A stretch of 64,000 bases of DNA from assembly GCF_016864375.1 (NCBI RefSeq), contig NZ_CP069357.1, positions 372,001-436,000 of the forward strand, given 5' to 3'. The number at the start of each line of letters is the position of its first letter. Position 1 is the first letter of the stretch. The translations under genes and the position numbers were made by a program. Below the pieces are notes generated by a model. The model did no database searches. It had not been told where the DNA came from and saw nothing but the letters and a program-made list of their open reading frames with translations. This stretch comes from Microvirga sp. VF16 (GTDB lineage Bacteria; Pseudomonadota; Alphaproteobacteria; Rhizobiales; Beijerinckiaceae). Below are positions 8,069 through 16,363 of this stretch, piece after piece.

Positions 8069-8788
8069 CTATCGCGCCTTCCGAAGGCTGATGACGGAAA
8101 GCTGGCCATTCACGCGGTCGGCCTGGAACTGCACCTTGTCGCCCGCCTTGACGCCTTTCAGGAGGGCCGGATCCTGGACACGGAACACCATCGTCATCGT
8201 ATCCATGTTGAGGTTCGGGATCGCGCCATGGTCGAGCGTGATCTTGCCCTGGGCGGTGTCGACCTTCTCGACCGTGCCGGACACCATGGGGGCTTGGCTG
8301 GCGGCCGGGGCTGCTTGGGCTGGCGCTGCGGCGGGAGCGGGCACGGCGGGGGCCGGACTGGCCTGGGCGGTCGGTGCCCCCCGTTGATCCAGCGGCCCGG
8401 AGCCGTGCGGCGGCTGGTCAGGCTGGGCGCGGTAGTCAGGCTGGCGATTGCGAACCTGCCACTCCTTCAGCTCGGAAATCTGCTTCTGCTGCTCGTCGAG
8501 AATCTTTTGGGCCAGCTGGCGCAGCTGCCGATCGCCCCCGAATTCAAGCTGTGTCTTGGCGAGGAAGATCAGATCTTCATGATGGGCAATGAGCAACGAG
8601 GCAAAATCCTTGTCGGGATCGCCGACGAGCTTCATATCCTTGAAGCGGTCGTTCATGACCTCGCGGACGCGCTCATAGGCGGCCGGCGCCCCCTTGGCGG
8701 GCTGCGCCTGGGCGAGGCGGTCGGGACCGATGGCGACGATGGCCAGCAGGGCCCCAGCGGCAGTGAGGGTGGCGGTCATGCGTTTCAT
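8069..8788 (-). CDS. DUF305-CusF fusion, periplasmic copper-binding protein
   Basis: The 239-residue preprotein starts MKRMTATLTAAG, has a signal peptide of about 28 residues, and holds two domains. Residues of about 35-115 are a DUF305-type four-helix segment (LIAHHEDLIFLAKTQLEFGGD ... QKQISELKEWQ). A Pro/Ala/Gln-rich linker follows. Residues of about 165-239 are a CusF-like OB-fold domain (SGTVEKVDTAQGKITLDHG through DKVQFQADRVNGQLSV). In the metal site, HG-x5-NMDTMTM replaces the classic tryptophan of CusF with methionine. The DUF305 part keeps HH but has Leu in place of the two usual Met residues. I chose the ATG at 8788, preceded by GGAGAGAG, over the longer in-frame start at 8863. The C-terminal domain is a close paralogue of the next gene. 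Confidence 0.82.
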   Translation of the reverse strand: MKRMTATLTAAGALLAIVAIGPDRLAQAQPAKGAPAAYERVREVMNDRFKDMKLVGDPDKDFASLLIAHHEDLIFLAKTQLEFGGDRQLRQLAQKILDEQQKQISELKEWQVRNRQPDYRAQPDQPPHGSGPLDQRGAPTAQASPAPAVPAPAAAPAQAAPAASQAPMVSGTVEKVDTAQGKITLDHGAIPNLNMDTMTMVFRVQDPALLKGVKAGDKVQFQADRVNGQLSVISLRKAR

Positions 8789-8868
8789 GGTGGTCTCTCT
8801 CCTGAAAGCGAAAGGCCGCCCCGCGAGTGGAGGTGTCGAACTCGTTGGATCGCGGGGCGGCACGGGCC

Positions 8869-9168
8869 TTACTTGCCCTTCTTGATCGAGGTGACGGTGA
8901 TCTGGCCATTCACCCGGTCGGCGGTGAACTGCACCTTGTCGCCGGCCTTGACTTGCTTGAGCATGGCCGGATCCTGGGCACGGAACACCATGGTCATGGC
9001 ATCCATATTGAGGTTCGAGATCGCGCCATGCTCGAGCGTGATCTTGCCTTGAGCGGTGTCGACCTTCTCGACCGTGCCGGAGACCACCGGCAGGCTCTGG
9101 GCGAACGCTTGGCTCGACAGGGCGAAAGCGGCAGTCAGGGCGATCGTGGTGAAGTTGATACGCCTCAT
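8869..9168 (-). CDS. CusF-like periplasmic copper-binding protein
   Basis: This 99-residue preprotein has a signal peptide (MRRINFTTIALTAAFALSSQAFA) followed by a single CusF-type OB-fold domain of about 75 residues. The sequence VVSGTVEKVDTAQGKITLEHG ... MDAMTMVFRAQDPAM is nearly identical to the C-terminal domain of the neighbouring fusion protein, so one arose from the other by duplication. CusF proteins carry Cu(I)/Ag(I) in the periplasm and hand it to a CusCBA-type pump. In E. coli CusF the ligands are His, Trp and two Met; here His and the MTM pair are present but the Trp position is Met. A clear GAGGAG site lies before the ATG. It is part of the leftward copper cluster. Confidence 0.88.
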   Translation of the reverse strand: MRRINFTTIALTAAFALSSQAFAQSLPVVSGTVEKVDTAQGKITLEHGAISNLNMDAMTMVFRAQDPAMLKQVKAGDKVQFTADRVNGQITVTSIKKGK

Positions 9169-9214
9169 CGGAAAACTCCTCGTCGGATGTTGTCAGTGGT
9201 TGGAAAGGGCGTCG

Positions 9215-9697
9215 TCACTTGACGACGACGGTGCCGTGCATGCCGGATTCGTAGTGGCCGGGAATCAGGCAGGCGAACTCGAACGTGCCGGGCTTGGTGA
9301 ATTGCCACACCATCTCGCCGCCCTTGCTGACAGCCAGGCGCCGGGCATTCGGGTCGTCATGCTCCATGTCGGGGTTTTTCTGCATCTCGATCTTGTGCTT
9401 CGCGTTGCTCTCGACGGTGTCGAGGACAAACTCGTGGTCGACCTTGCCGTTGTTCTTGAGAACGAACTTGATCTGCTCACCCTGGCGCACTTCCACTTTA
9501 TCGGGAAAGTAGACCATCTTGCCGTCGTCGGTTTCCTTCATGGTGATCGGGACGACGCGCGCTGCCTTTTTCGGGTCGCCAGGCTGGCCGTAAGCAGCCT
9601 CTTTGTCGTGGTGGCCAGGCGCTCCGGGGCCAGCGAAGGCGAGGCCCGTCGTAAGAAGGAGGGCTGCAAGACCGGACAGAGTTAGAGTGGATTTCAT
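9215..9697 (-). CDS. Periplasmic cupredoxin
   Basis: The 160-residue preprotein has a signal peptide (ending GLAFA) and one plastocyanin/azurin-like domain. Type-1 copper ligands are visible: His in KVDHEFVL, then Cys, His and Met in FACLIPGHYESGMHG near the C-terminus. The N-terminal stretch is His-rich (GAPGHHDKEAAYG). Cupredoxins of this CopI-like type occur in copper-resistance clusters, where they bind copper or pass electrons to a multicopper oxidase. That fits its place directly downstream of the CopA-like oxidase on the same strand. An AAGGAG site is present before the ATG. Family membership is secure, while the exact partner is inferred from position. Confidence 0.9.
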   Translation of the reverse strand: MKSTLTLSGLAALLLTTGLAFAGPGAPGHHDKEAAYGQPGDPKKAARVVPITMKETDDGKMVYFPDKVEVRQGEQIKFVLKNNGKVDHEFVLDTVESNAKHKIEMQKNPDMEHDDPNARRLAVSKGGEMVWQFTKPGTFEFACLIPGHYESGMHGTVVVK

Positions 9698-9727
9698 CGC
9701 TTAAGAACTCCTTGTTGCTGCGATTGG

Positions 9728-11149
9728 TCAGTGGTTGTTATGCCCGCCCCCGCTTTGGGCGGTGCGAGCGGGGCGCTTGCGGGGATCGACGGCGCGGAAC
9801 TCCGTCGCCTTCACGCCGCTGTCGGGCGAGGTTGCCCGGGCGGGCTCGGCGAGCTGCTCGCCGGTCCACTCGTAGGCGACGGTTCCCTCCGGGTGCTTGT
9901 ACCAACCCGGATCCTTGTAATCGTCGGCCGCCAGGCCCGGACGGACCTTCACGACCGAGAACATGCCGCCCATCTCGATGGGCCCGAACTGGCCGTAGCC
10001 TGTCATCATCGGCAGCGTGTTGTCGGGCAGTGGCATCTCCATCGAGCCCATCTCGCCCATGCCGGCCGAGCCCATCGGCATGTAGCCCGGTGCGACCTTG
10101 CGAATTGCGGGCGCGGTCTTCTTCATGTTGACGCCGATATAGGTGCGCACGCCGTGGCCCATGGCGTTCATGGTGTGGTGCGACTTATGGCAGTGGATCG
10201 CCCAGTCGCCGGGAACGTCAGCGACGAACTCGAACGCGCGCATCTGGCCAACCGCCACGTCGACCGAGACCTCCGGCCATTGCGCGGATTCGGGCACCCA
10301 GCCGCCATCGGTGCCGGTGACCTTGAAGTCGTGGCCGTGCATGTGGATCGGGTGGTTCGTCATGGTCAGGTTGCCGAACCGGACGCGGACCTTGTCGCCT
10401 TGCCGTGCAACGAGGTGATCGATCCCCGGGAACACGCGCGAGTTCCAGCACCACAGATTGAAGTCGAGCATCGTGTTGACCTTCGGCACGTAGCTTCCGG
10501 CCTCGATGTCGAAGGCGTTGAGCAGGAACACGAAGTCGCGGTCGACGCGGCGCTCGGCCGGATCGCGCGGGTGCACGACGAAGAAGCCCATCATGCCCAT
10601 CGCCATCTGCACCATCTCGTCCGAATGCGGGTGGTACATGAAGGTGCCGGACTTGCGCAGAATGAACTCGTACACGAAGGTCTTGCCGGGCGGGATGTGC
10701 GGCTGGGTCAGGCCGCCCACGCCGTCCATGCCGTTGGGCAGGAGCTGGCCGTGCCAGTGCACTGCGGTGTTCTCCGGCAGCTTGTTGGTGACGAAAATGC
10801 GCACCTTGTCGCCCTCGACCGCCTCGATGGTCGGTCCCGGCGACTGGCCGTTGTAGCCCCACAAATGCGCCTTCATGCCGGGCGCGAGCTCGCGCACGAC
10901 GGGCTCGGCGACAAGGTGGAACTCCTTCCAGTCGCCGTTCTGGCGCCAGGGCAGGGTCCAGCCGTTGAGGGTGACCACGGGTTGGTAGTCTGGCCCGCTC
11001 TTGGGATAGAGCGGCGGCTGCATCGTGGCCTCGGTCATGGTCGGCGCCTCGGGCAGGCTGGCGGCCTGGGTACGTCCGCTGATCATCGAGGCGCCGGCAA
11101 GGGCCAGGCCTCCGGCGCCGAGGAAGTTCCTGCGCGATAGGTCGGTCAT
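9728..11149 (-). CDS. CopA-like periplasmic multicopper oxidase
   Basis: This 473-residue Tat-exported protein has the twin-arginine signal SRRNFLGAGGLALAG. It carries the four copper motifs of multicopper oxidases: AVHWHGQLLPNGMDG, FMYHPHSDEMVQMAMG, HPIHMHGHDFKV and AIHCHKSHHTMNAMGHG. It probably oxidises Cu(I) to the less toxic Cu(II) in the periplasm. A Met-rich segment follows the last motif (MPMGSAGMGEMGSMEMPLP), as in copper-resistance oxidases. I chose the ATG at 11149, directly after AGGAGAACCCA; the longer in-frame start at 11242 would run into the TolC-type gene. The C-terminus ends GGGHNNH. It lies between the outer-membrane factor gene and the cupredoxin gene. Confidence 0.93.
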   Translation of the reverse strand: MTDLSRRNFLGAGGLALAGASMISGRTQAASLPEAPTMTEATMQPPLYPKSGPDYQPVVTLNGWTLPWRQNGDWKEFHLVAEPVVRELAPGMKAHLWGYNGQSPGPTIEAVEGDKVRIFVTNKLPENTAVHWHGQLLPNGMDGVGGLTQPHIPPGKTFVYEFILRKSGTFMYHPHSDEMVQMAMGMMGFFVVHPRDPAERRVDRDFVFLLNAFDIEAGSYVPKVNTMLDFNLWCWNSRVFPGIDHLVARQGDKVRVRFGNLTMTNHPIHMHGHDFKVTGTDGGWVPESAQWPEVSVDVAVGQMRAFEFVADVPGDWAIHCHKSHHTMNAMGHGVRTYIGVNMKKTAPAIRKVAPGYMPMGSAGMGEMGSMEMPLPDNTLPMMTGYGQFGPIEMGGMFSVVKVRPGLAADDYKDPGWYKHPEGTVAYEWTGEQLAEPARATSPDSGVKATEFRAVDPRKRPARTAQSGGGHNNH

Positions 11150-11168
11150 TGGGTTCTCCTCAAGGGTT

Positions 11169-12659
11169 TCAGTGTCCGCCGCCGCCGGCTCCCCCGCCGG
11201 CCGCAGCTGTGGTGGTTTCCCCGCCGCCCTCTCCGCCGCCAACCCCGCCGCCGATCAGGGCGGCCTTGAGGTCGGTGGCTGCGATCCAGAAGTCGCGGCG
11301 GGCGTTGATGGCGTCGACGTTGCTGAGGATGCGGGTGCGGGCGTCGAGGATGAGCTGGCTCACGTCGACGAGCATGCCGCTGTACTGGAGCTGTGCTTCA
11401 TCCTGGATGGTCTTCTGCAACGGCAGGACGCGGCCCTGGTAATGGCGGGCGAGGTCATGGTTGCCGCGGTAGCGCAGGTAGGCCTCGCGGGCCTCGGAGC
11501 GCACGTTGACGGCCCGCTCCGCCAGGCGATTGGCGGCGGCCATGTAGGTCTCCTGGGCGTTGCGGACGCCCACCGCGCCGAAGTCGAAGATCGGGATCGT
11601 GAAAGCGACCTCCAGCCCGCGCCGCTTGATCCGTTCACTCTCGACCACAGTCTCGCCGCCTTCGGAGAAAACGGATGTCGTGCGTTCGTAACTGGACAGC
11701 CCGGCGAGTTCGATATCGGTCACAAACCGCGTGGCGTTGGTCAGGCCGTACTGCCCCGCGACCGCATTCAGGTCATGCCGTAATGCCTGGAGGTCGACAC
11801 GCCGTTCGAGCGCCCGACGCTCGATGTCCTGGGCCGAGGCGATGCGGGCCGGGAGTGCCGGCAGCGAGTTCGGCAGGCGGAAGTCGATGTCCCGACCCCA
11901 CAGGCCGAGCTGCCGGATCAGGCGCTCGCGGGCAACCTTCTGCTCAATCCGCGCACGGGCGAGCTGAGCTCCAAGTTCCTGGTAGAAGGCATGCTCGCGC
12001 GCCTGCTCCAGCTTGTTGAGCGAGCCGGTCTCGCCGAGCTGCTTGGCGAGTTCCGAGGCAGTCTCCGCCGTCCCGAGCGCCTGCTGCATAAAGGCGACCT
12101 GCTGGTTGGCGGCAATGGCCCGGTAGTATTCCCGACGCGCCTCAGCGGCGAGCCGGAGCACGGCCTCGGCGGTGCGGAACTGGGCGGCACGGAAGCGCTG
12201 CTCGGCGATGGCCGTCCGCGCCGGCAGGGTGGCGAGTTCGAACAGGCCGATGACGATCTGGCGCTCGATCTCAAGTTCCAGGCTGCCGCCCAGCCGTGAC
12301 AGGGACACGGTGGGGCTCGGAGGCAAGCTCGTCTGGATATACTCGGCTTCCGAGACCCCGAGCTCGTTGAAGTCCGCTTGCAGACCACGGTTTTTCAGCA
12401 GCGCAATTTGGACCGCGCTGTCGGGGGTGAGCGGGCGGCGCAGCAGCTCCTCAACCCGCTGCTGAATGCCAAGGGCCTCAGCCTCGTTGGTGACCTTGAC
12501 GACGTCTTTGTTCAGTTCAGCGTACGCGACCGTTTGTGCTGTCGACAATCCACCGTCTGCCGAAAAGGAGACGCAGCCGCCAAGGAGCACGGTCAGGGCG
12601 ACGCTGCCGAGTAGCCCCAGGCGTGGCATTGATACCATCTTGCACTCTTTTTGAGTCAT
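11169..12659 (-). CDS. TolC-family outer membrane efflux lipoprotein
   Basis: The 496-residue product starts near MTQKECKMVSMPRLGLLG and has a lipobox (LTVLLGGC), so it is predicted to be lipid-anchored. The body is almost entirely alpha-helical with the two OEP repeats of TolC/CusC-type outer membrane factors (EARREYYRAIAANQQVAFMQQ and EAREAYLRYRGNHDLARHYQ). It ends in a Gly/Thr-rich tail. Such proteins form the outer membrane channel for RND pumps. No pump is next to it, but CusB and CusA are encoded at 39197-43890 in this window and lack their own channel, so this may serve them. The ATG at 12659 follows GGAAAG; another start at 12638 is possible. Confidence 0.87.
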   Translation of the reverse strand: MTQKECKMVSMPRLGLLGSVALTVLLGGCVSFSADGGLSTAQTVAYAELNKDVVKVTNEAEALGIQQRVEELLRRPLTPDSAVQIALLKNRGLQADFNELGVSEAEYIQTSLPPSPTVSLSRLGGSLELEIERQIVIGLFELATLPARTAIAEQRFRAAQFRTAEAVLRLAAEARREYYRAIAANQQVAFMQQALGTAETASELAKQLGETGSLNKLEQAREHAFYQELGAQLARARIEQKVARERLIRQLGLWGRDIDFRLPNSLPALPARIASAQDIERRALERRVDLQALRHDLNAVAGQYGLTNATRFVTDIELAGLSSYERTTSVFSEGGETVVESERIKRRGLEVAFTIPIFDFGAVGVRNAQETYMAAANRLAERAVNVRSEAREAYLRYRGNHDLARHYQGRVLPLQKTIQDEAQLQYSGMLVDVSQLILDARTRILSNVDAINARRDFWIAATDLKAALIGGGVGGGEGGGETTTAAAGGGAGGGGH

Positions 12660-12734
12660 TATATTGCTTTCCTTGCGCGTGCGTTGCCGCGCCGCCCCCA
12701 AAGCGGCTGATATGTCCTTGTTTTCACCCATGGA

Positions 12735-12992
12735 TCACCGCCCGCGCCGGGCAGCATCGTTCGAGTCGTCGCGCTCCGGATTGGCGCCGGGCGCGACGCG
12801 CCGGTTGAGCTCGCGCCAATCGAGAGGGTCGACGACATCGTAGCTTCGCACGCCAGCGGTGACGGCGGTATAGCCAGGGCTGCGGGTGTCGATGGTGGAG
12901 TTGGCAGGAGCCGCAAGGTAGGAGGGCGGCTGGGTGGCCACGCAGGCACCCAGACTGAGGCCAAGCATAGCCAAGGGAATCAGCTTTATCAT
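12735..12992 (-). CDS. Small lipoprotein of unknown function
   Basis: The 85-residue product has a lipoprotein signal (MIKLIPLAMLGLSLGAC) followed by a short polar domain with the pattern STIDTRSPGYTAVTAGVRSYDVVDPLDWRELNRRVAP. I do not recognise a named family, but short lipoproteins with this PLDWRELNRRVAP stretch are typical neighbours of copper efflux genes in rhizobia, which is a weak recollection rather than proof. A GGAGACGG site precedes the ATG at 12992. The gap to the TolC-type gene is about 75 bases on the same strand, so they are probably co-transcribed. Confidence 0.65.
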   Translation of the reverse strand: MIKLIPLAMLGLSLGACVATQPPSYLAAPANSTIDTRSPGYTAVTAGVRSYDVVDPLDWRELNRRVAPGANPERDDSNDAARRGR

Positions 12993-13194
12993 GGGGTCCG
13001 TCTCCGGGCGGACCTCCGCAGCGTGGTCAGAATGGGACGATGCGATGGCGGACGGCACGTCCGTCCTTCACCACAGGCCCGGCGTTCTGATTGCGATCTG
13101 CGAAGGATGACCGGTTTGAGCTTCAGGACGGTCGCAGCCGGCTCTCAGGAGCGGGCACGCCGGTTCGTGCGGGCGTCAGCCGCCCGCGCCTGAC

Positions 13195-13587
13195 TCAGAC
13201 GGTTCGTGGAGGCCTGTCGAGGCCGCCTGCGGTGATGCCCCCGACCTGCTCGTCGCCGGCCATCACCATGGGAGCCTGGGAAGCCGCCGGGGAGTAGAGG
13301 CTGGGAGGTGCACTGCCCTGAAAGGCATGGCATGCGCCCATGCTACAGCAGATCAGGCCTGTGCAATCCTGCGTGTCCCCATCTTGGTCGCTGAAGCCGC
13401 TCAACGCGGTATCGTCGCAGGATGCCAGCACATCCGCGTGCTCGTGATCCCCATCGACGGCTGCATGCTCGTGCCCGGCGTTAACCGCCGTGGCGGGCCC
13501 ATGCCCGGCCGGCGCAGCCGCCTGCGACATGGAGATCGGGAGGATCGCCATGGTAAGCGCAAGCAGTGCCACGATGATTGTGCCCAT
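13195..13587 (-). CDS. Secreted His/Cys-containing hypothetical protein
   Basis: No named family is evident. The product of about 130 residues begins with a hydrophobic export signal (MGTIIVALLALTMAILPISMSQA). It then has a His-rich stretch (HGPATAVNAGHEHAAVDGDHEHAD), and then five or six cysteines (ASCDD, TQDCTGLICCSMGACHAF). The His and Cys motifs suggest metal binding. It is the first gene after the CueR-type promoter at 13748-13778 and heads the leftward copper cluster. The start is uncertain: the ATG at 13587 lacks a well-spaced ribosome binding site, and a TTG nine bases upstream would sit ten bases after AGGAG. The frame also stays open up to 13656. Confidence 0.6.
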   Translation of the reverse strand: MGTIIVALLALTMAILPISMSQAAAPAGHGPATAVNAGHEHAAVDGDHEHADVLASCDDTALSGFSDQDGDTQDCTGLICCSMGACHAFQGSAPPSLYSPAASQAPMVMAGDEQVGGITAGGLDRPPRTV

Positions 13588-13747
13588 CAGCCGCAAGGGG
13601 AAGGCGCTCCTGTTCGTCAGAACCGGATATGTGTCACGAAAATCTGGATTCGACAAGGCGAGGGCAGACAGAGGGTCGGCCCCTGTCTAGCGGGAGGGAA
13701 TGAGGTAGGAGAGCATGGAAATCCTCAGCTCTGCTTTGTTCACGAAG

Positions 13748-13778
13748 CCTGTAGCCCTCCCCACCGTGGCAAGGTCAA
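13748..13778 (-). promoter_or_regulatory. CueR/HmrR-type promoter, 19-bp spacer
   Basis: On the minus strand TTGACC (13773-13778) and TACAGG (13748-13753) are separated by exactly 19 bases, the over-long spacer typical of MerR-family target promoters. The spacer holds an imperfect dyad, CCTTGCCAC / GTGGGGAGG, close to the CueR/HmrR consensus. It points at the secreted His/Cys protein and the copper cluster beyond, with about 160 bases to the proposed ATG at 13587. It probably makes the cluster inducible by Cu(I). Confidence 0.75.
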
Positions 13779-13997
13779 CACCCCCAGTTTAGCTGTCCCA
13801 AATTTAGCCTGCGACAAACGGCGCCTGTGTCAGGGAGGTTGGAAGTGACAACCGGTCCAGTCCCGGGGGATTTGCGTTTGACCGGCATCCCGCCATCAAT
13901 GTCTCAGGTCCGGGAGATCCGCGCTGAGCCAGAACTAAGTTCTTGAGTAAATCCCAGAAACGCGCTAACTTGCAAATGCCTTGCAAGAGCAACGCGA
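13779..13997. other. Divergent intergenic region
   Basis: This stretch separates the leftward copper cluster from the rightward oxidase-ZIP genes. Apart from the CueR-type promoter just to its left I see no gene. An AT-richer patch at about 13935-13985 precedes the oxidase and is the likely place of its promoter, but I cannot name -35 and -10 boxes with confidence. Confidence 0.4.
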
Positions 13998-14006
13998 GTG
14001 GCTGCC

Positions 14007-15128
14007 ATGCGCAACTGGCTGCGAGAGACCGTCAACCGCCGCCACCTTCTCTGGGGCAGCCTCGCCACGGCCAGCGGCTCCCTGCTCGGGGGTGTGGCAG
14101 CGACCGGCCAAAGCCCGCATGCCGGCCATGGGGCGGCGGCTCGGCCTTACGAAACGAACTCAACCAATCCCCACGGCGCGCACGGCAACATGATCACGGT
14201 CGGCGACGTCGGCAGCGCCCGCAACGGCTTCGATCCGACAGCGCTCCTGACTGACTGGGACACCGGGATCGTCTCATTGCTGCCAGACGGCCGCACGCTG
14301 CGCACCTTCGAGATCACCGGCGAGGACAAGGAAATCGAGATCGCACCGGGCATCTTCTTTCCGGCCTGGACCTACAATGGCCGGGTGCCGGGCCCGACCA
14401 TGCGGGTCACAGAGGGCGACCGCATCCGGATCATCTTTCAAAACGATGGCTCGCATCGCCACTCGATGCACTTCCACGGCATCCACTCGGCCCGTATGGA
14501 CGGGATCCCTGGAGCAGGGGAGATCGGTCCTGGCGAGGCGTTCACGTACGAGTTCGATGCCTTCCCGTTCGGGTGCCACCTCTATCACTGCCACTCGCTG
14601 CCGTTGAAGCGGCACATCCACAAGGGCATGTACGGCGCCTTCGTCATTGATCCCGACCCGACACGTCATCCCGAACTGGCTGAGGTTGCCCGTTCACGCC
14701 TCCTCGGCACGCCCGAGAACCAGGGTTGGCAGGAATTCGTCATGGTGATGAACGCCTTCGACACCAACTTCGACGGCGAGAACGAGATCTACGCCGTCAA
14801 CACGGTGGCGCATCACTTTGCCAAGCACCCAATCACAGTGGTCCGCGGCAGGCCGGTGCGCATCTACCTCATCAACGTGGTCGAGTTCGATCCGATCAAC
14901 TCGCTGCATCTGCACGGCAACTTCTTCGACTATTACGACCACGGTACAACCCTGACGCCGACGCTGCGCACCATCGACACGGTCATGCAGTGCCAGGCCC
15001 AGCGCGGCATCCTGGAGTTCACCTACCGGGAGCACGAGACCGGCTTGTACATGTTCCACGCTCACCAGTCCGAGTTCACCGAGCTCGGCTGGATGGGCAT
15101 GTTCGATGTAGTGGAGGCTGCCGCATGA
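14007..15128 (+). CDS. Two-domain multicopper oxidase, Tat-exported
   Basis: The product of about 373 residues has a Tat-like N-terminus (RETVNRRHLLWGSLATASGSLLGG) and is much shorter than CopA. It resembles two-domain multicopper oxidases and nitrite-reductase-like cupredoxins. Copper motifs are SMHFHGIHSARMDG, GCHLYHCHSLPLKRHIHKG, SLHLHGNFFDYY and LYMFHAHQSEFTELGWMG. It probably oxidises metal ions such as Cu(I) or Fe(II) in the periplasm; the substrate is not evident. The gene overlaps the ZIP transporter gene by four bases (ATGA at 15125-15128), so the two work together. The start could also be the GTG at 13998. Confidence 0.85.
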   Translation: MRNWLRETVNRRHLLWGSLATASGSLLGGVAATGQSPHAGHGAAARPYETNSTNPHGAHGNMITVGDVGSARNGFDPTALLTDWDTGIVSLLPDGRTLRTFEITGEDKEIEIAPGIFFPAWTYNGRVPGPTMRVTEGDRIRIIFQNDGSHRHSMHFHGIHSARMDGIPGAGEIGPGEAFTYEFDAFPFGCHLYHCHSLPLKRHIHKGMYGAFVIDPDPTRHPELAEVARSRLLGTPENQGWQEFVMVMNAFDTNFDGENEIYAVNTVAHHFAKHPITVVRGRPVRIYLINVVEFDPINSLHLHGNFFDYYDHGTTLTPTLRTIDTVMQCQAQRGILEFTYREHETGLYMFHAHQSEFTELGWMGMFDVVEAAA

Positions 15129-16345
15129 GCGAAATCGCGGGTCCTGACACGGTTGCTGCTCCACCAGCGAGAACAACGGCGACGGCTCGGTCGAGATACG
15201 CCATCGCACTGTGGGTTGCTCTGCCCCTATTCCTCCTTGGGATGGCGGCCGCATGGCTCGTGGTCTCCGATCCCTTGCGCGCCTTCAACAACGGCGCGCC
15301 GCCGGTCGAGCGGCTGACGTTCGAGCGCCGCATCCTTGACAACGGCGGTATCCACCTTCTGGTGCGGGCCGGCGGGTCCGAGCCGGTGACCATCGCGCAG
15401 GTCCAGGTGGATGATGCCTACTGGACCTTCACCCAGGATCCGTCGGGCGATCTTCCCAGGCTTGCCACCGCCTGGATCCACATTCCCTTTCCATGGACCC
15501 TTGGCGAGGCGCACGCGATCCGGGTCGTGACGAAAACCGGAACCACCTTCGACCATGAGATTCCGGTGGCCGTGCGGACCCCGGAGGCCGACTCGAGCCA
15601 GCTCGTGCCGCAGGCCGTGCTGGGCGCCTTCGTCGGCATCGTGCCGGTTTCCCTTGGGCTGATGTTCTACCCGGCGCTGCGCGGGGTCGGGTCCCAGGGC
15701 ATGGGCTTCCTGCTCGCCCTCACCATCGGTCTGCTCGCGTTCCTGCTCGTCGATGCGACCGAGGATGCGCTCGAGCTGGCCGGGGAGGCGGCCACGGCCT
15801 TCCAGGGCCCTGTGATGGTGGTGCTCGCGGCCACGGTCAGTTTCCTCCTGCTGTGGGTCGTCGGCCGCCGCCGGGGCGCCCCGACCGGGTTGGCGCTGGC
15901 GACCTACATCGCGCTCGGGATCGGCCTGCACAATCTTGGTGAGGGCCTCGCGATTGGCGCCGCCTTCACGGCCGGAGCCGCAGGACTCGGCACCTTCCTT
16001 GTGCTCGGCTTCACGCTGCACAACATCACCGAAGGCATCGGGATCGCCGCGCCCCTGGTGAAGGAGCCGCCGCCGCTGTCCGCCTTCGTCTGGCTGGCCC
16101 TGCTGGCCGGCGCCCCAGCCATCCTGGGCATATGGTTCGGCAGCCTGGCCTACAGCCCGCAGTGGGCGGCCCTCGCACTGGCGGTCGGCGCCGGGGCGAT
16201 CCTTCAGGTGATTGTGGAAGTCGGAGTCTATCTCCTCCGCCTGGACGATCGATGGAAGACTGCGTCGGTCCCCGTCAGCGTCATCGGCGGTCTCGTGGCC
16301 GGTGTTGCGCTGATGTATGCCACCGCCGTCCTGGTGAAGGTCTAG
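15125..16345 (+). CDS. ZIP-family divalent metal transporter
   Basis: This 406-residue membrane protein starts with one membrane helix (residues 27-48) and a periplasmic beta-rich domain of about 100 residues. It continues with about eight helices of the ZIP type. The metal-transport signatures HNLGEGLAIGAAF and HNITEGIGIAAPLV lie in the pore helices. ZIP proteins import Zn(II), Fe(II) or related ions into the cytoplasm. Coupling to a multicopper oxidase upstream and a Fur-family regulator downstream makes iron a reasonable guess, but zinc cannot be excluded. The ATG at 15125 overlaps the oxidase stop; the longer in-frame start upstream only reads through the oxidase in another frame. Confidence 0.88.
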   Translation: MSEIAGPDTVAAPPARTTATARSRYAIALWVALPLFLLGMAAAWLVVSDPLRAFNNGAPPVERLTFERRILDNGGIHLLVRAGGSEPVTIAQVQVDDAYWTFTQDPSGDLPRLATAWIHIPFPWTLGEAHAIRVVTKTGTTFDHEIPVAVRTPEADSSQLVPQAVLGAFVGIVPVSLGLMFYPALRGVGSQGMGFLLALTIGLLAFLLVDATEDALELAGEAATAFQGPVMVVLAATVSFLLLWVVGRRRGAPTGLALATYIALGIGLHNLGEGLAIGAAFTAGAAGLGTFLVLGFTLHNITEGIGIAAPLVKEPPPLSAFVWLALLAGAPAILGIWFGSLAYSPQWAALALAVGAGAILQVIVEVGVYLLRLDDRWKTASVPVSVIGGLVAGVALMYATAVLVKV

Positions 16346-16363
16346 CAAGCAAGGACTGGTTCG

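Noticed and set aside
9731..11140. Long open frame opposite the multicopper oxidase
   Set aside because: It is an antisense shadow of the oxidase gene with biased His/Arg/Leu composition and no ribosome binding site.
14726..15124. N-terminal extension of the ZIP frame
   Set aside because: It reads through the multicopper oxidase in another frame; the ATGA overlap at 15125 is the natural start.
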